Assembly: GCF_039527675.1 (NCBI RefSeq)
Contig: NZ_BAAAKI010000004.1
Span: 1 to 64,000, forward strand
Length of the DNA: 64,000 bases
Direction: 5' to 3'
From: Luteococcus sanguinis
Lineage (GTDB): Bacteria; Actinomycetota; Actinomycetes; Propionibacteriales; Propionibacteriaceae
Shown: positions 23,618-33,948 of the stretch, piece by piece
How the letters are laid out: each line of letters opens with the position of its first letter
Numbering within the stretch: the stretch's first letter is position 1
The notes under the pieces: generated by a model
The model's database searches: none
Told to the model about the DNA's origin: nothing
What the model saw: the letters and a program-made list of their open reading frames with translations, nothing else
Program-made: the position numbers and the translations under genes

Positions 23618-25909
23618 TCAGGGCTCCACGGAGTCGGGGACCTGGTCGACCCCCAGCAGGGCGGCGAACAGCTGGCGCGCCGCCTGCTTGTCGAGCATCT
23701 GGTTCTGGTTCCCGCACTTGGGCGAGACCACGCAACCCGGGCAGCCGTGCTGGCACGGGCACGACTCGAGCCTTTCCAGCGTCGCAAGCGCCCACGCCTC
23801 GGCCGTCCGATAGCCCTCCTCGGCGAAGCCGGCCCCGCCCGGATGCCCGTCGTGCACCACGATCGTGCACTGGTCGGTGTCGGGGTGCACGATCGTCGAC
23901 AGCCCGCCGATGTCCCACCGGTCGCAGGGGGCGAAGGCGGGTAGCAGTCCGATTGCGCAGTGCTCCGCGCCATGCGCGGCGCCCGCCAACTGCACAGCGT
24001 CCAGCCCGAGGTCTGCGACCAGCTCGTCGGGCAGCAGCCACCACATCGCCCGGGTCGTCATGGTGTGAACGGGCAGGTCCAGCGGTGTGGTGTCCCACAC
24101 CTCGCTGGTGATCTCGTCCCGGCGCAGATAGCCGATCACCTGCTCCGACAGTTCGACGTCCCCGGTGCAGACGACGCCGCGTCCGAACGGACGACGTTCC
24201 CGCTCGGCGAGGATCCGCACCTCGGAGACCTGTTTCGGCTGGGTGTAGTAGCCGGGACGCTCGGAATGCACCAGCACCTGCTGCTCGGCCGGGTCGTACT
24301 CGTCCACCAGCCACTGCTCCCCAAGGTGCAGGTACACCGCACCGTCGTGGACGGTGCGGTCGGCGTCCCCGCGGTTGACCTGCCCGACGACACGTCCGGT
24401 GACCTTGTCCACGATGTCCAACGGACGCCCACCCAGCGAGCGCAGGTCGATCGAGTCGACCGCCCGGTCGGGGCGGGTCCAGAACCAACCCTGCGGACGC
24501 CGGCGCAACAGGTTCTGCTTGGCCAACGAGTCAGCCAGCTGACCCATCGTCGGGCCGAACCAGCGCTCGTCGACCGGGGTGAGGTGAGCCTCCTGCGCCC
24601 CCGCGGCCAGGTGCGGGCCGAGCACATAGGGGTTCTCGGGGTACAACACGGTCGTCTCGACGGGCGCATCGAAGACCAACTCGGGATGGCTGAACAGATA
24701 GGCGTCCAGAGGGTCTTCGCGAGCCATCAACACCACCAGCGCGTCGCGCGACCCACGCCCGGCGCGGCCAGCCTGCTGCCACAGGGCGGCGAGCGTCCCC
24801 GGGAAACCGCAGACGATCACCGCGTCCATCCCGGAGATGTCGATGCCAAGCTCCAGCGCATTGGTCGCGGCGACGCCGTTCACCTCGCCGGTCTGCAGGG
24901 CGTGTTCGATGGATCGCCGGTCGTTCGCCAGGTAGCCCGACCGGTAGGAGGCGATCACGCCGCCGCCGACTACCCGGTCCTGCGCGCGCACCGCGATCAG
25001 CTCGGCCATCGTCCGGGACGGGACGAAGGTGATGACCTGCTTGCCCATGTCGACCAGTTCGGCCATCAGCTCGGCCGCGTCGTGCGGTGCGGTGTCGGAT
25101 GGCTGCCACAACAAGACGTCGCGCGCCGAGTGGGGGGAGGCATCGTCGTCGACGACCGCGATCGACTCCTCGCCGATCAGCTTCCCGCCGGCGGAACCGG
25201 CATTGGACGCGGTGGCCGACGCGAGGATGAAGGTGGGGTGCGCCCCGTACATCTCACACAGCCGACGCAGCCGGCGCAGCACGGCGGCAACGTGCGCACC
25301 GAAGACGCCGCGGTAGCGGTGCGACTCGTCGATGACGACATAGCGGAGCGAACCGAGGAAACCGGCCCACCGGCAGTGGTTCGGAAGCACCGAGCGGTGC
25401 AGCATGTCGGGGTTGGTCAACACATAGCTGGCGAACTCGCGGGCGAACCGGCGCTCGGCCTGGTCGGAGTCGCCATCGAGACAGGTGACCTTCCAGCCAT
25501 CCGGCCCGAGCTCCTGGGCGGCGCGCAACTGGTCGTGAGCCAAGGCCTTCGTCGGTGCCAGGTAGAGGGCGGTGTGGCCGCGGGAGACGAGTTGGGCGCG
25601 CACCGACTCCACCGGAACGCCCAGCACTGGAGTGGCTGAGGCAGTCGCTGCCATCACCGGCAGCAGGTAGCCGAGGGTCTTGCCCGAAGCGGTGGAGGTG
25701 CAGATGGCGGCGTGTCGGCCGACGAAGGCGTGTTCTGCGAGTTCGCGCTGGTGGGCCCATGGACGGGCGATGCCCTGCCCCGAGATCGATTCGCGGACGT
25801 CGTCGGGCAGCCACGCGGGCCACTCGTCGGTGCGTCCAGGGGAGGCATCGCGGTGGTCGACGTGGCAGACCTGCTCTCGGGTTGACCACGGCGCCTGCAC
25901 GGCGACCAT
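23618..25909 (-). CDS. DEAD/DEAH-box helicase with DUF1998 zinc domain (MrfA-like)
   Basis: A 763-residue superfamily 2 helicase. Motifs: Walker A TSTASGKTLGYLLP (about residue 70), Walker B DESHRY, SATA in motif III, RAGRGSR in motif VI. The C-terminal DUF1998-type domain holds the metal cysteines CPCQHGCPGC and KCGNQNQM. B. subtilis MrfA (YprA), of this architecture, repairs mitomycin-type lesions as a 3'-5' DNA helicase; Rv3649 is the mycobacterial counterpart. The ATG at 25909 has only a weak ribosome binding site. Confidence 0.88.
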   Translation of the reverse strand: MVAVQAPWSTREQVCHVDHRDASPGRTDEWPAWLPDDVRESISGQGIARPWAHQRELAEHAFVGRHAAICTSTASGKTLGYLLPVMAATASATPVLGVPVESVRAQLVSRGHTALYLAPTKALAHDQLRAAQELGPDGWKVTCLDGDSDQAERRFAREFASYVLTNPDMLHRSVLPNHCRWAGFLGSLRYVVIDESHRYRGVFGAHVAAVLRRLRRLCEMYGAHPTFILASATASNAGSAGGKLIGEESIAVVDDDASPHSARDVLLWQPSDTAPHDAAELMAELVDMGKQVITFVPSRTMAELIAVRAQDRVVGGGVIASYRSGYLANDRRSIEHALQTGEVNGVAATNALELGIDISGMDAVIVCGFPGTLAALWQQAGRAGRGSRDALVVLMAREDPLDAYLFSHPELVFDAPVETTVLYPENPYVLGPHLAAGAQEAHLTPVDERWFGPTMGQLADSLAKQNLLRRRPQGWFWTRPDRAVDSIDLRSLGGRPLDIVDKVTGRVVGQVNRGDADRTVHDGAVYLHLGEQWLVDEYDPAEQQVLVHSERPGYYTQPKQVSEVRILAERERRPFGRGVVCTGDVELSEQVIGYLRRDEITSEVWDTTPLDLPVHTMTTRAMWWLLPDELVADLGLDAVQLAGAAHGAEHCAIGLLPAFAPCDRWDIGGLSTIVHPDTDQCTIVVHDGHPGGAGFAEEGYRTAEAWALATLERLESCPCQHGCPGCVVSPKCGNQNQMLDKQAARQLFAALLGVDQVPDSVEP

Positions 25910-26021
25910 GCTGCCACGGGGGTCCGACAGTTCCGTGGAGACAGTCGTTGGGGAGCAGGCAGAAGGGACCGTCGGGAGGCCCGGGAAGGTGCGTGGTCGG
26001 CTCGGGGAGGGTCGGGGACCG

Positions 26022-26027
26022 TAGCCT
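26022..26027 (+). promoter_or_regulatory. -10-like TAGCCT for leaderless methyltransferase mRNA
   Basis: TAGCCT lies 7 bases before ATG 26035 in the region shared with the divergent helicase. Confidence 0.45.
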
Positions 26028-26034
26028 TGCGCCC

Positions 26035-27573
26035 ATGAGCCTCCAGCGTCTCGACGTCCCCGCCCTGCGACAGGCCTTGCGGGCCGCCAACTACACCATC
26101 GACGCCGTGCTCGACCGGATCGGGCAGGCCGGGCAAGAGGGGCTCCAGCGCAACTCGACGATCCCCGCGCTGGTCGCCATCGAAGGCCATGACGACCCGC
26201 AGGCCACCTTGATCAAGCTGTGGCTGCTGCAACGGGCCGTGCCGCGCGACGCAGCCGCGGCCGCAATTCCGCTCGACAACCTGGTCGACGCAGGCTTGCT
26301 CGCCGTGGGGGACGAGCAGGTGCGCGCGCTGGTCGACGTGCGTCCGTACGGCGCCGAAGGCCCCGGCGCTGGGGGGTCCGGAGCTGGGGAGTTCGGGGCT
26401 GGGGGGTCCGACACCGACGACGCCACCGAGCTGGACGCCTGGGTCGTCAGCGACCTGACCCCCGGACTCGACCAGGTGGTCACCCGAACCCGTCCCGACT
26501 ACGTGCTCGGCGTCTCCCCGGCGTCCAGCTCCCTGACCCAGATGACCATCCCCACGCACGTCGGCTCCGCGCTCGACCTGGGCACCGGCTGCGGGGTCCA
26601 GAGCCTGCACCTGGCCACCCACGCCGACCGGGTCGTCGCCACCGACATCAACCCGCGCGCCCTCCAGATGGCCGCCATCACCGCCGAACTGAACCAGGCC
26701 GATTACGAGGTGCGCGCGGGATCGTTGTTCGAGCCGGTCGCTGGGGAACGCTTCGACCTGGTCGTCACCAATCCGCCCTATGTGATGAGCCCACCCACCA
26801 CCGAGGGTGAGCGCCTCGTCTACCGCGAGGGCACCCTGGCCGGCGACGGACTCGTCCGCACGATCATCACCCAGTCTGTCGACCACCTCACCGACGGCGG
26901 GACGCTGCAGGTGCTTGGGAACTGGGCCATCACCGCCGACCAGCCCTGGCAAGACCGCCTCGCCAGCTGGGCGCCGCCCGGTTGCGACCTGTGGGTGGTC
27001 GAGCGCGAACGCCTGGACGTGCACCACTACATCGAGGTCTGGCTCACCGACGCGGGCCTGGCCGGCAGCCCCGAATGGGAGCCCCGCTACCGCGAATGGC
27101 TGGCCTACTTCGACCAGCTGGGCATTGTCGGGGTCGGCATGGGCTGGCTCACCGTCACCCGCGCCAACCGCGCCGAACCCATCGTCCGCATCGAGTCGTG
27201 GCCCTATGAGGTCTCCCAGCCCGTGGGCGCCGCCATCGCCGAACACCAGCAGTGCTGGACGAATGCCGCGCTGCCAACCGCCGAGCTGCTCGGCCGGAAC
27301 TGGCAGCTCGCCGCGCACGTCACCCAGGAGGCGCTGGGCGAACCCGGCGCACAGGATCCGCAACACATCGTCCTGCGCTCGGGTGCGGGACTGCGCCGCG
27401 CGATGGAGGTCGACACCGCACTGGGCGGCGTCCTGGGAGCCTGCGACGGCGACCTTGCCCTCGGCCAGATCACCGCGGCCCTGGCGCAGATCCTCGAGCT
27501 CGACGAGGCAGAGCTGGTCGCATCCGTCGAACCGGGCATCCGCCAGGCCCTGCGCGACGGTCTGCTGGGCTGA
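26035..27573 (+). CDS. NPPY-type class I methyltransferase with N-terminal winged domain
   Basis: A 512-residue protein. The N-terminal 130 residues form an all-helical DUF7059-like region. A Rossmann methyltransferase follows, with LDLGTGCGVQSL (about residue 182) and the catalytic DLVVTNPPYV typical of enzymes methylating an exocyclic nitrogen (N6-adenine, N5-glutamine). The C-terminal region is helical and unassigned. A Gly-rich insert GAGGSGAGEFGAGGSD around residue 115 comes from a short nucleotide repeat. The target may be a ribosomal protein, release factor or rRNA; it is not a restriction-linked enzyme by context. Confidence 0.78.
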   Translation: MSLQRLDVPALRQALRAANYTIDAVLDRIGQAGQEGLQRNSTIPALVAIEGHDDPQATLIKLWLLQRAVPRDAAAAAIPLDNLVDAGLLAVGDEQVRALVDVRPYGAEGPGAGGSGAGEFGAGGSDTDDATELDAWVVSDLTPGLDQVVTRTRPDYVLGVSPASSSLTQMTIPTHVGSALDLGTGCGVQSLHLATHADRVVATDINPRALQMAAITAELNQADYEVRAGSLFEPVAGERFDLVVTNPPYVMSPPTTEGERLVYREGTLAGDGLVRTIITQSVDHLTDGGTLQVLGNWAITADQPWQDRLASWAPPGCDLWVVERERLDVHHYIEVWLTDAGLAGSPEWEPRYREWLAYFDQLGIVGVGMGWLTVTRANRAEPIVRIESWPYEVSQPVGAAIAEHQQCWTNAALPTAELLGRNWQLAAHVTQEALGEPGAQDPQHIVLRSGAGLRRAMEVDTALGGVLGACDGDLALGQITAALAQILELDEAELVASVEPGIRQALRDGLLG

Positions 27574-27710
27574 GGCGGAACCGGAGCGTCGGCGCAGGCG
27601 GCTACCATGACCACACGCGGGCCGGTTCGATCGAGATGGTCCATCTCGACGCCGTCGCCCGGCAAGCCGGCCTTGACCGGACAGCACCCAGCAGCGAAGG
27701 CATTGCAACC

Positions 27711-30560
27711 ATGGCACCCAGCACCCGCCGGCTCGTGATCGTCGAGTCGCCCACCAAGGCGACCAAGATCCAGGGCTACCTCGGCGACGGCTACATCGTG
27801 GAATCCTCGCGCGGTCACGTCCGTGACCTGCCCGGTGGTGCCTCGGAGGTGCCGGCCAAGTTCAAGGGTGAGAAGTGGGCGCGCACCGGCGTCAACGTCG
27901 AGGCCGACTTCGAGCCCATCTACGTCGTCAACGCCGCCAAGAAGGCGACGATCAAGAAGCTCAAGGACGACCTGAAGAACTCCGACGAGCTGCTGCTGGC
28001 CACCGACGGTGACCGCGAGGGCGAGGCCATCGCGTGGCACCTGCTGCAGGAACTGAAGCCGAAGGTGCCGGTCAAGCGGATGGTCTTCCACGAGATCACG
28101 AAGAAGGCCATCACTGACGCCGTGGAGAACACCCGCGACCTCGACCTCGACCTGGTCGATGCGCAGGAGACCCGCCGCATCCTCGACCGCCTCTACGGCT
28201 ACGAGGTGTCCCCGGTTTTGTGGAAGAAGGTCATGCCGCGCCTGTCGGCCGGACGCGTGCAGTCGGTCGCCACCCGTCTGGTCGTCGACCGGGAGCGCGA
28301 ACGCATCGCCTTCCGCGCCGCCTCCTACTGGGACCTCGAGGCGATCCTGGACGCCGGCGCGTCTGCCGAGCCCCGCCAGTTCAGCTCCCGCCTGACGACC
28401 CTGGACAGCCACCGGGTCGCCACCGGACGTGACTTCGACGCCACCGGTTCGCTGAGCTCCCGCAACACCCTCGTCCTGGACGAGGCCGCCACCGCAACGT
28501 TGCGTGAAACGCTGCAGGGCAAGCAGTTCACCGTCACCTCGGTCGAGCAGCGTCCCTACACCCGCAAGCCCTACGCCCCCTTCCGCACCACGACCCTGCA
28601 GCAGGAGGCCGGTCGCAAGCTCGGCATGAGCGCCCAGCGCGCGATGAGCGTCGCCCAGGAGCTCTACGAGGGCGGCTTCATCACCTACATGCGTACCGAC
28701 TCGGTGACGCTCTCGGGCCAGGCCATCCAGGCGGCCCGCCAGCAGGCCGAGCAGCTCTTCGGCCACGACTACGTGCCCGACAAGCCGCGCGTCTACACCT
28801 CCAAGGTGAAGAACGCCCAGGAGGCGCACGAGGCCATCCGTCCCGCCGGTGAGACCTTCCGCACCCCTGCCCAGACGGGCCTTCGCGGCGACCAGTTCCG
28901 GATGTACGAGCTGATCTGGATGCGCACCATCGCCTCCCAGATGACCGACGCCAAGGGCCACAGCCTGACGGTGAAGATCGAGGCGCCGGTCGGCGCCGAG
29001 GTGGCCGGCCAGCGGGTCACCACCGCGGGTTTCACCGCGTCGGGGCGCACCATCACCTTCCACGGCTTCCTGAAGGCCTATGTCGAGGGCTCCGACGAGC
29101 CGGATGACGGCGGCGACGACGAGCAGGCGCGCCTGCCGAAGCTCGCCGAGGGCCAGCAGCTGAGTGCCGCGAAGCTGAACGCGGCCGGTCACGAGACGCG
29201 TCCCCCGGCCCGCTACACCGAGCCCTCGCTGGTCGCGAAGCTCGAGGAGCTGGAGATCGGGCGTCCGTCCACCTATGCCTCGATCATCCGCACGATCACC
29301 GCGCGTGACTATGTCTTCAAGAAGGGCTCCGCGCTGGTGCCGACCTGGCTGGCCTTCGCGGTGACCCGGCTGCTGGAGGAGCACTTCCCCAAGCTGGTCG
29401 ACTACACCTTCACCGCCGCGATGGAGAGCGACCTCGACGAGATCGCCAACGGCAACCTGAAGCGCCTACAGGTGCTCAACGAGTTCTACTGGGGTGCCCG
29501 CTCGGGCCAGCCCGAGGCTGACACCACGCCCGCCGCCGAGGGTTCCGAGCTGGCCCCCAACGGCCGCGAGGGCCTGTACCAGCTGGTCAACCACCTGGGC
29601 GACATCGACGCCCGCGAGCTGTCGACCTTCCAGATCGGTGAGGTGGACGACCAGGTCAACGTCCGGGTGGGGCGCTACGGCACCTATGTCGAGGACGAGC
29701 AGGGACGCCGCGCGAATGTCGCCGACGAACTGCCGCCGGACGAGCTGACCCTGGAGCACGCCAAGCAGCTGCTGGAGAACCCGATGGGCGAGGAGCGCGA
29801 GCTCGGCCTCGACCCGGAGAACCACACCCCGATCGTGGCGCGCAATGGCCGTTTCGGCCCGTATGTCACCGAGGTGCTGCCCGAGGACTCCCCGAAGGGC
29901 GTCAAGGCGCGCACCGGTTCGCTGTTCAAGACGATGAGCGTGGACGACGTGACGCTGGAGCAGGCGCTGCGGCTGATGAGCCTGCCGCGCGTGGTCGGCA
30001 CCGACGCCGAGGGCGTCGAGATCACCGCGCAGAATGGACGCTACGGCCCCTACCTCAAGAAGGGCACCGACTCGCGCTCGCTGGCCAGCGAGAGCCAGAT
30101 CTTCGACATCACGCTGGACGAGGCGTTGGCGATCTACGCCCAGCCCAAGCAGCGTGGACGCGCGGCTGCGGCGGCGCCGCTGAAGGAACTCGGGCCCGAC
30201 CCGGTCTCCGGGAACCCGGTGCTGGTGAAGGACGGACGCTTCGGCGCCTACGTCACCGACGGTGAGTACAACGCGACGCTGCGCCGCGACGACTCGGTCG
30301 AGTCGATCACGATCGAGCGCGCCGCCGAGCTGCTGGCCGAGAAGCGCGCGAAGGGCCCGGCCAAGAAGACCGCGCGGAAGACGACCAAGAAGGCCACGAA
30401 GAAGACGACGGCTGCCAAGAAGACCACCGCGGCGAGCAAGACCACAGCGGCGAAGAAGACGACCACGGCCAAGACGAGTGCTGCGAAGACGACGGCCACC
30501 AAGAAGACCGCCGCCCCCCGCACCCCCAGCAAGGCCACCACCCCGGCGAGCGAGGCCTGA
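27711..30560 (+). CDS. topA: DNA topoisomerase I
   Basis: Type IA topoisomerase, 949 residues, relaxing negative supercoils. The TOPRIM domain has LVIVESPTKA and TDGDREGEAIAWH. The active-site Tyr 326 is in FITYMRTDS. The C-terminal part has four Topo_C repeats marked by GRFGPYV, GRYGPYLKKG and GRFGAYVTDG instead of zinc fingers. It ends in a Lys/Ala/Thr tail of about 65 residues, typical of actinobacteria, that aids processivity. ATG 27711 begins the conserved start MAPSTRRLVIVESP; the open frame further upstream is antisense or non-conserved. Confidence 0.97.
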   Translation: MAPSTRRLVIVESPTKATKIQGYLGDGYIVESSRGHVRDLPGGASEVPAKFKGEKWARTGVNVEADFEPIYVVNAAKKATIKKLKDDLKNSDELLLATDGDREGEAIAWHLLQELKPKVPVKRMVFHEITKKAITDAVENTRDLDLDLVDAQETRRILDRLYGYEVSPVLWKKVMPRLSAGRVQSVATRLVVDRERERIAFRAASYWDLEAILDAGASAEPRQFSSRLTTLDSHRVATGRDFDATGSLSSRNTLVLDEAATATLRETLQGKQFTVTSVEQRPYTRKPYAPFRTTTLQQEAGRKLGMSAQRAMSVAQELYEGGFITYMRTDSVTLSGQAIQAARQQAEQLFGHDYVPDKPRVYTSKVKNAQEAHEAIRPAGETFRTPAQTGLRGDQFRMYELIWMRTIASQMTDAKGHSLTVKIEAPVGAEVAGQRVTTAGFTASGRTITFHGFLKAYVEGSDEPDDGGDDEQARLPKLAEGQQLSAAKLNAAGHETRPPARYTEPSLVAKLEELEIGRPSTYASIIRTITARDYVFKKGSALVPTWLAFAVTRLLEEHFPKLVDYTFTAAMESDLDEIANGNLKRLQVLNEFYWGARSGQPEADTTPAAEGSELAPNGREGLYQLVNHLGDIDARELSTFQIGEVDDQVNVRVGRYGTYVEDEQGRRANVADELPPDELTLEHAKQLLENPMGEERELGLDPENHTPIVARNGRFGPYVTEVLPEDSPKGVKARTGSLFKTMSVDDVTLEQALRLMSLPRVVGTDAEGVEITAQNGRYGPYLKKGTDSRSLASESQIFDITLDEALAIYAQPKQRGRAAAAAPLKELGPDPVSGNPVLVKDGRFGAYVTDGEYNATLRRDDSVESITIERAAELLAEKRAKGPAKKTARKTTKKATKKTTAAKKTTAASKTTAAKKTTTAKTSAAKTTATKKTAAPRTPSKATTPASEA

Positions 30561-30561
30561 C

Positions 30562-31953
30562 ATGTCGTTGCGGGCGCTGCGCTTCGAGATGCCCTTTGCC
30601 CTGGCCGAGCCGATGCTGGTGCGGCCCGAACTGGGCATCGAGCGGGTTGTCGCGCGCGGCGCAGGCCACTGCGTCACCCGCGACACCACTCTGCTCGACA
30701 CCGCCGACAACCGGCTACTGCGCGCCGGCATCGTGCTCGCGCACCGCGTGCACGATGGGCTCGGCGAGTGGTACCTGGACGCGCCGGGCTGGGGCCCGTG
30801 GTTGCCCACCAACCGGATCGAGCCGTTGGGCGCCGACGGTGACCTGCCCGAGGAGTTCGCCCTGCTGGTGCGTCCCTTCCGCCGGTCCGCGACGCTGGGA
30901 CCCGTAGCCGCGATCACCCTCAAGCGCGTCGAGTGGCGCGTCCTGGGCACCGACGATGAGGCGCTCGGGCTGCTCCGCGACGACCGGCTGACGATCCGTC
31001 GCGGCGGGGTGACGATTGGACGGCACCGCGAAGTCACCGTCCGTCCGGCCGACGCGATGACCCGTGAGCAGCGCACCCACCTGTCGGAAGCGCTGGTCTA
31101 CTCCGGTGGCACCCGAGTGGGCGCCTTCCCCAGCCTGGTCGAGCGCCTCGGCGCCCCCGCGACCGGGCTGACGGACTTCGGCGGGCCGCGCGAGTGGAAC
31201 GACGACTTCACCCTTGAGGGCTTCGTCTCCTGGCTCTTGAGCCAGCGACTGACCGCACTGCTGCGCGCCGACCTGGAGCTGCGCAATCGTCCTGAGGGCG
31301 AGGGGAAGGCGCTGCTCGAGGAGTTGCGCGCCCTGCAGCGCGAATTGCGCGGGGTCTCCTTCGCCCTCGATCCGGGCTGGCTGGCGGCCGTCGAGCAAGA
31401 CCTGGGGGCCGTGATCTCCCTGCCCGAGGGAACCCGGATCAACGCGCTGGGTGATGAGTACTTCCGGGTGCTGGACGCGGTGGTCTCGGCCGTCCGTGCT
31501 CCCCGGCTGGGTGACCACTCCCGCCATGGCGCCGCGCAGGAGTTCCGCCACCAGCTGGTGGCTGCCACGACGATCCTGTTCGACCGGGCCGAGTCGTTGA
31601 ACCTGGCGACCCCGGACGAGCGCTGGGCCGCCTGCCTGGCGAGCGCCCGACAGCTGCAGTCGATGGTCCATGTCGCCGAGCCGCTGCTCGGGCGTCCCGC
31701 GCGGCGCGCCGGGAAGACGGTCGACACGCTGGCCGAGCTGCTGTCCGGTGCCCAGACGTGCATCCCGTCGTCGCTGGTCGAGCCGGGCTGGAGCGTGGAC
31801 GAGGCCTTCGAGGCCGGACGCGAGCTGGAGCGCGCCCTGCAGCAGCGAGCGGCTGGACGACTGGACTTCATCGACCACTGGCCGAAGCTGCGCCGTGAGA
31901 TGCTCCGCGCGAAGGAGTCCTCCGAGCGGCGGCGCAAGAAGGGCAAGAAGTGA
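30562..31953 (+). CDS. CYTH/CHAD-like protein of unknown function
   Basis: A 463-residue protein. The N-terminal 190 residues resemble a CYTH-type beta-tunnel: DTTLLDTADNRLLRAGIVLA matches the family pattern (Y)FDTpdlrLlraGitLR, but the EXEXK start motif of active triphosphate-processing enzymes is missing. The C-terminal 230 residues are helical with spaced Arg/His, as in CHAD domains that bind polyphosphate. Position one base after topA and a GTGA overlap with tmk place it in a topA-tmk-holB operon. The assignment is by pattern and tentative. Confidence 0.6.
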   Translation: MSLRALRFEMPFALAEPMLVRPELGIERVVARGAGHCVTRDTTLLDTADNRLLRAGIVLAHRVHDGLGEWYLDAPGWGPWLPTNRIEPLGADGDLPEEFALLVRPFRRSATLGPVAAITLKRVEWRVLGTDDEALGLLRDDRLTIRRGGVTIGRHREVTVRPADAMTREQRTHLSEALVYSGGTRVGAFPSLVERLGAPATGLTDFGGPREWNDDFTLEGFVSWLLSQRLTALLRADLELRNRPEGEGKALLEELRALQRELRGVSFALDPGWLAAVEQDLGAVISLPEGTRINALGDEYFRVLDAVVSAVRAPRLGDHSRHGAAQEFRHQLVAATTILFDRAESLNLATPDERWAACLASARQLQSMVHVAEPLLGRPARRAGKTVDTLAELLSGAQTCIPSSLVEPGWSVDEAFEAGRELERALQQRAAGRLDFIDHWPKLRREMLRAKESSERRRKKGKK

Positions 31954-32642
31954 CCCCTCCTCACGCCCCCCGAGCGGCGAGCAACGATCCCCGAGCGCGT
32001 CGAGGGGTCTTCGTCGTCTTCGAGGGCGGGGACTCCGCCGGCAAGACCACCCAGGTGCGGGCCCTCTCGCGCTGGCTGACCGAGCGCGGCGTCGCCTTCA
32101 CGACCACCCACGAACCCGGCGACAGCTGGCTGGGCGCCCAGGTGCGCAGGCTCGTCCTCAGCCCAGACTCCGGCCCGATCGGGCCGCGCGCCGAGTGCCT
32201 GCTCTACATCGCTGACAAGGCACAACATGTGGACGAGGTGGTTGGTCCCGCGCTGGACCGCGGCGAGGTGGTCGTCAGTGACCGCTATGTCGACTCCACC
32301 ATCGCCTACCAGGCGGCAGGGCGTTTCCTGGCCGCCGACGACGTCGAGACGATCGCCCGCTGGGCCACCGGATCGCTGCGTCCGCACCTGACCGTGCTGT
32401 TGGACGTCGACCCAGACCACGCGGTCAACCGCCTGCACACGAAGGACCGGATCGAGCGCGAGGGCGACGACTTCCACCGCCGGGTGCGGGCCGGTTTCCT
32501 GGCCCTTGCCGAACGGGACCCCGAGCACTACCTGGTGCTGCCCGCGAGGGACTCGATCGGGTCGATCAGCCAGCGGGTCCGGGAGCGCCTGGAGCCGCTG
32601 CTCGCAGAAGTGTCAGTGCCTGCTGACACGATGGGCTCGTGA
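31950..32642 (+). CDS. tmk: thymidylate kinase
   Basis: A 230-residue dTMP kinase (EC 2.7.4.9) making dTDP for DNA synthesis. P-loop FEGGDSAGKTT (about residue 24), DR motif VVVSDRYVDST and LID region DRIEREGDDF are visible. GTG start overlaps the previous stop, and its own stop overlaps holB (GTGA). The first 18 residues are a non-conserved extension. Confidence 0.95.
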   Translation: MTPPHAPRAASNDPRARRGVFVVFEGGDSAGKTTQVRALSRWLTERGVAFTTTHEPGDSWLGAQVRRLVLSPDSGPIGPRAECLLYIADKAQHVDEVVGPALDRGEVVVSDRYVDSTIAYQAAGRFLAADDVETIARWATGSLRPHLTVLLDVDPDHAVNRLHTKDRIEREGDDFHRRVRAGFLALAERDPEHYLVLPARDSIGSISQRVRERLEPLLAEVSVPADTMGS

Positions 32643-33817
32643 ACACACCAGCGGTCGGCCAGGGGGTCTGGGCTGAGCTCGTCGGGCAGGAACGCGCCGT
32701 CGAGGTGCTGCGTCGCGCCGTCACCGGTGAGCGTCACGCGATGACCCACGCCTGGCTGGTCACCGGGCCTCCGGGTTCGGGACGCTCGAACGCCGCCCGC
32801 GCCTTCGCTGCCGCACTGCAGTGCCGCACCGGCGGCTGTGGCCACTGCAATGACTGCCGAACCTCGTTGTCAGGTGCCCATCCCGACGTCACCCTGGTGC
32901 GCACCGAGCAGCTCTCGATCGGCGTGGACGAGGTGCGAGAGTACGTCCGCCGGGCCGCGATGAGCCCCACCAAGGGACGCCGTCAGGTGATCGTCGTGGA
33001 GGACGCCGACCGAGTCACGGACCGTGGCGCGGACGCCCTGTTGAAGGCCATCGAGGAACCCGCGCCCAAGACCGTCTGGCTGCTGTGTGCACCGTCCGCG
33101 GAAGACGTGATCGTCACGATCCGGTCCCGCTGCCGCCAGCTGCAGCTCGCCACCCCGCGCGATGATGCCGTCGCCGAACTGCTCGTCCGTCGCGATGGGA
33201 TCGACCTCGCGCTGGCCTCCCATGCAGCCCGCGCCGCGCAGGGCCACATCGGACGGGCACGGGTGCTCGCCCGCAACGAGGAGGCCCGCAATCGGCGCCA
33301 CCAGGTGCTGCAGATCCCCGGCCAGCTGTCCAGCGTCGGTGCGTGCCTGACCGCCGCCGACAACCTGGTGAAGGCGGCCACCGATGAGGCGACGAAGGCC
33401 ACCGCCGAGATCGACCAGAAGGAGCGCGCGGAACTGGAACAGGCCCTCGGCTTCGGCGCCAAGGGAGCCCGTCCCCGCAATGCCCAGGCGGCGATGAAGG
33501 ACCTCGACGACCAGCAGAAGGCCCGCGCCAAGCGGTTGCAGCGTGACGCCCTCGACCGGGTGCTCACCGAGCTGACCACCTGGTACCGCGACGTGCTGTC
33601 GCTGCAGACCCACGGCATCGACCCCTCGGCCGCGACGGGTGCGCACCTGATCAACGGTGACCTGCGCTCCCAGCTGGAGAAACAGGCCCGCGCCTGCACG
33701 GCCGAGCGGACGCTGCGCCGCATCGATGCGATCCTGGCCTGCCGTGAGGCACTGGAGACGAATGTGGCACCCCTGTTGGCGATGGAGGCAATGTTGCTCT
33801 CGCTCGGCGAGCGGTAG
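32639..33817 (+). CDS. holB: DNA polymerase III subunit delta'
   Basis: A 392-residue clamp-loader AAA+ subunit. The degenerate P-loop GPPGSGRSN with Arg for Lys is normal for delta', as is the zinc module CRTGGCGHCNDC near residue 62. VIVVEDADRVT and the SRC motif IRSRCRQL follow. The C-terminal collar domain contains a basic helical insertion rich in Lys/Ala. Matches Rv3644c by position. Confidence 0.94.
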   Translation: MNTPAVGQGVWAELVGQERAVEVLRRAVTGERHAMTHAWLVTGPPGSGRSNAARAFAAALQCRTGGCGHCNDCRTSLSGAHPDVTLVRTEQLSIGVDEVREYVRRAAMSPTKGRRQVIVVEDADRVTDRGADALLKAIEEPAPKTVWLLCAPSAEDVIVTIRSRCRQLQLATPRDDAVAELLVRRDGIDLALASHAARAAQGHIGRARVLARNEEARNRRHQVLQIPGQLSSVGACLTAADNLVKAATDEATKATAEIDQKERAELEQALGFGAKGARPRNAQAAMKDLDDQQKARAKRLQRDALDRVLTELTTWYRDVLSLQTHGIDPSAATGAHLINGDLRSQLEKQARACTAERTLRRIDAILACREALETNVAPLLAMEAMLLSLGER

Positions 33818-33948
33818 CGCCCCGACCGGTGCACTCGCTGGCAGGGGGAGGGGTGTCACTACCCGTCCCTGCGTCGTCGTGCTGGGAGACTTGAGGGGAC
33901 TAGTGCCCGCGCGGCAACCAACTTCCCCAGCAGCGAAGGGACGCAGCA

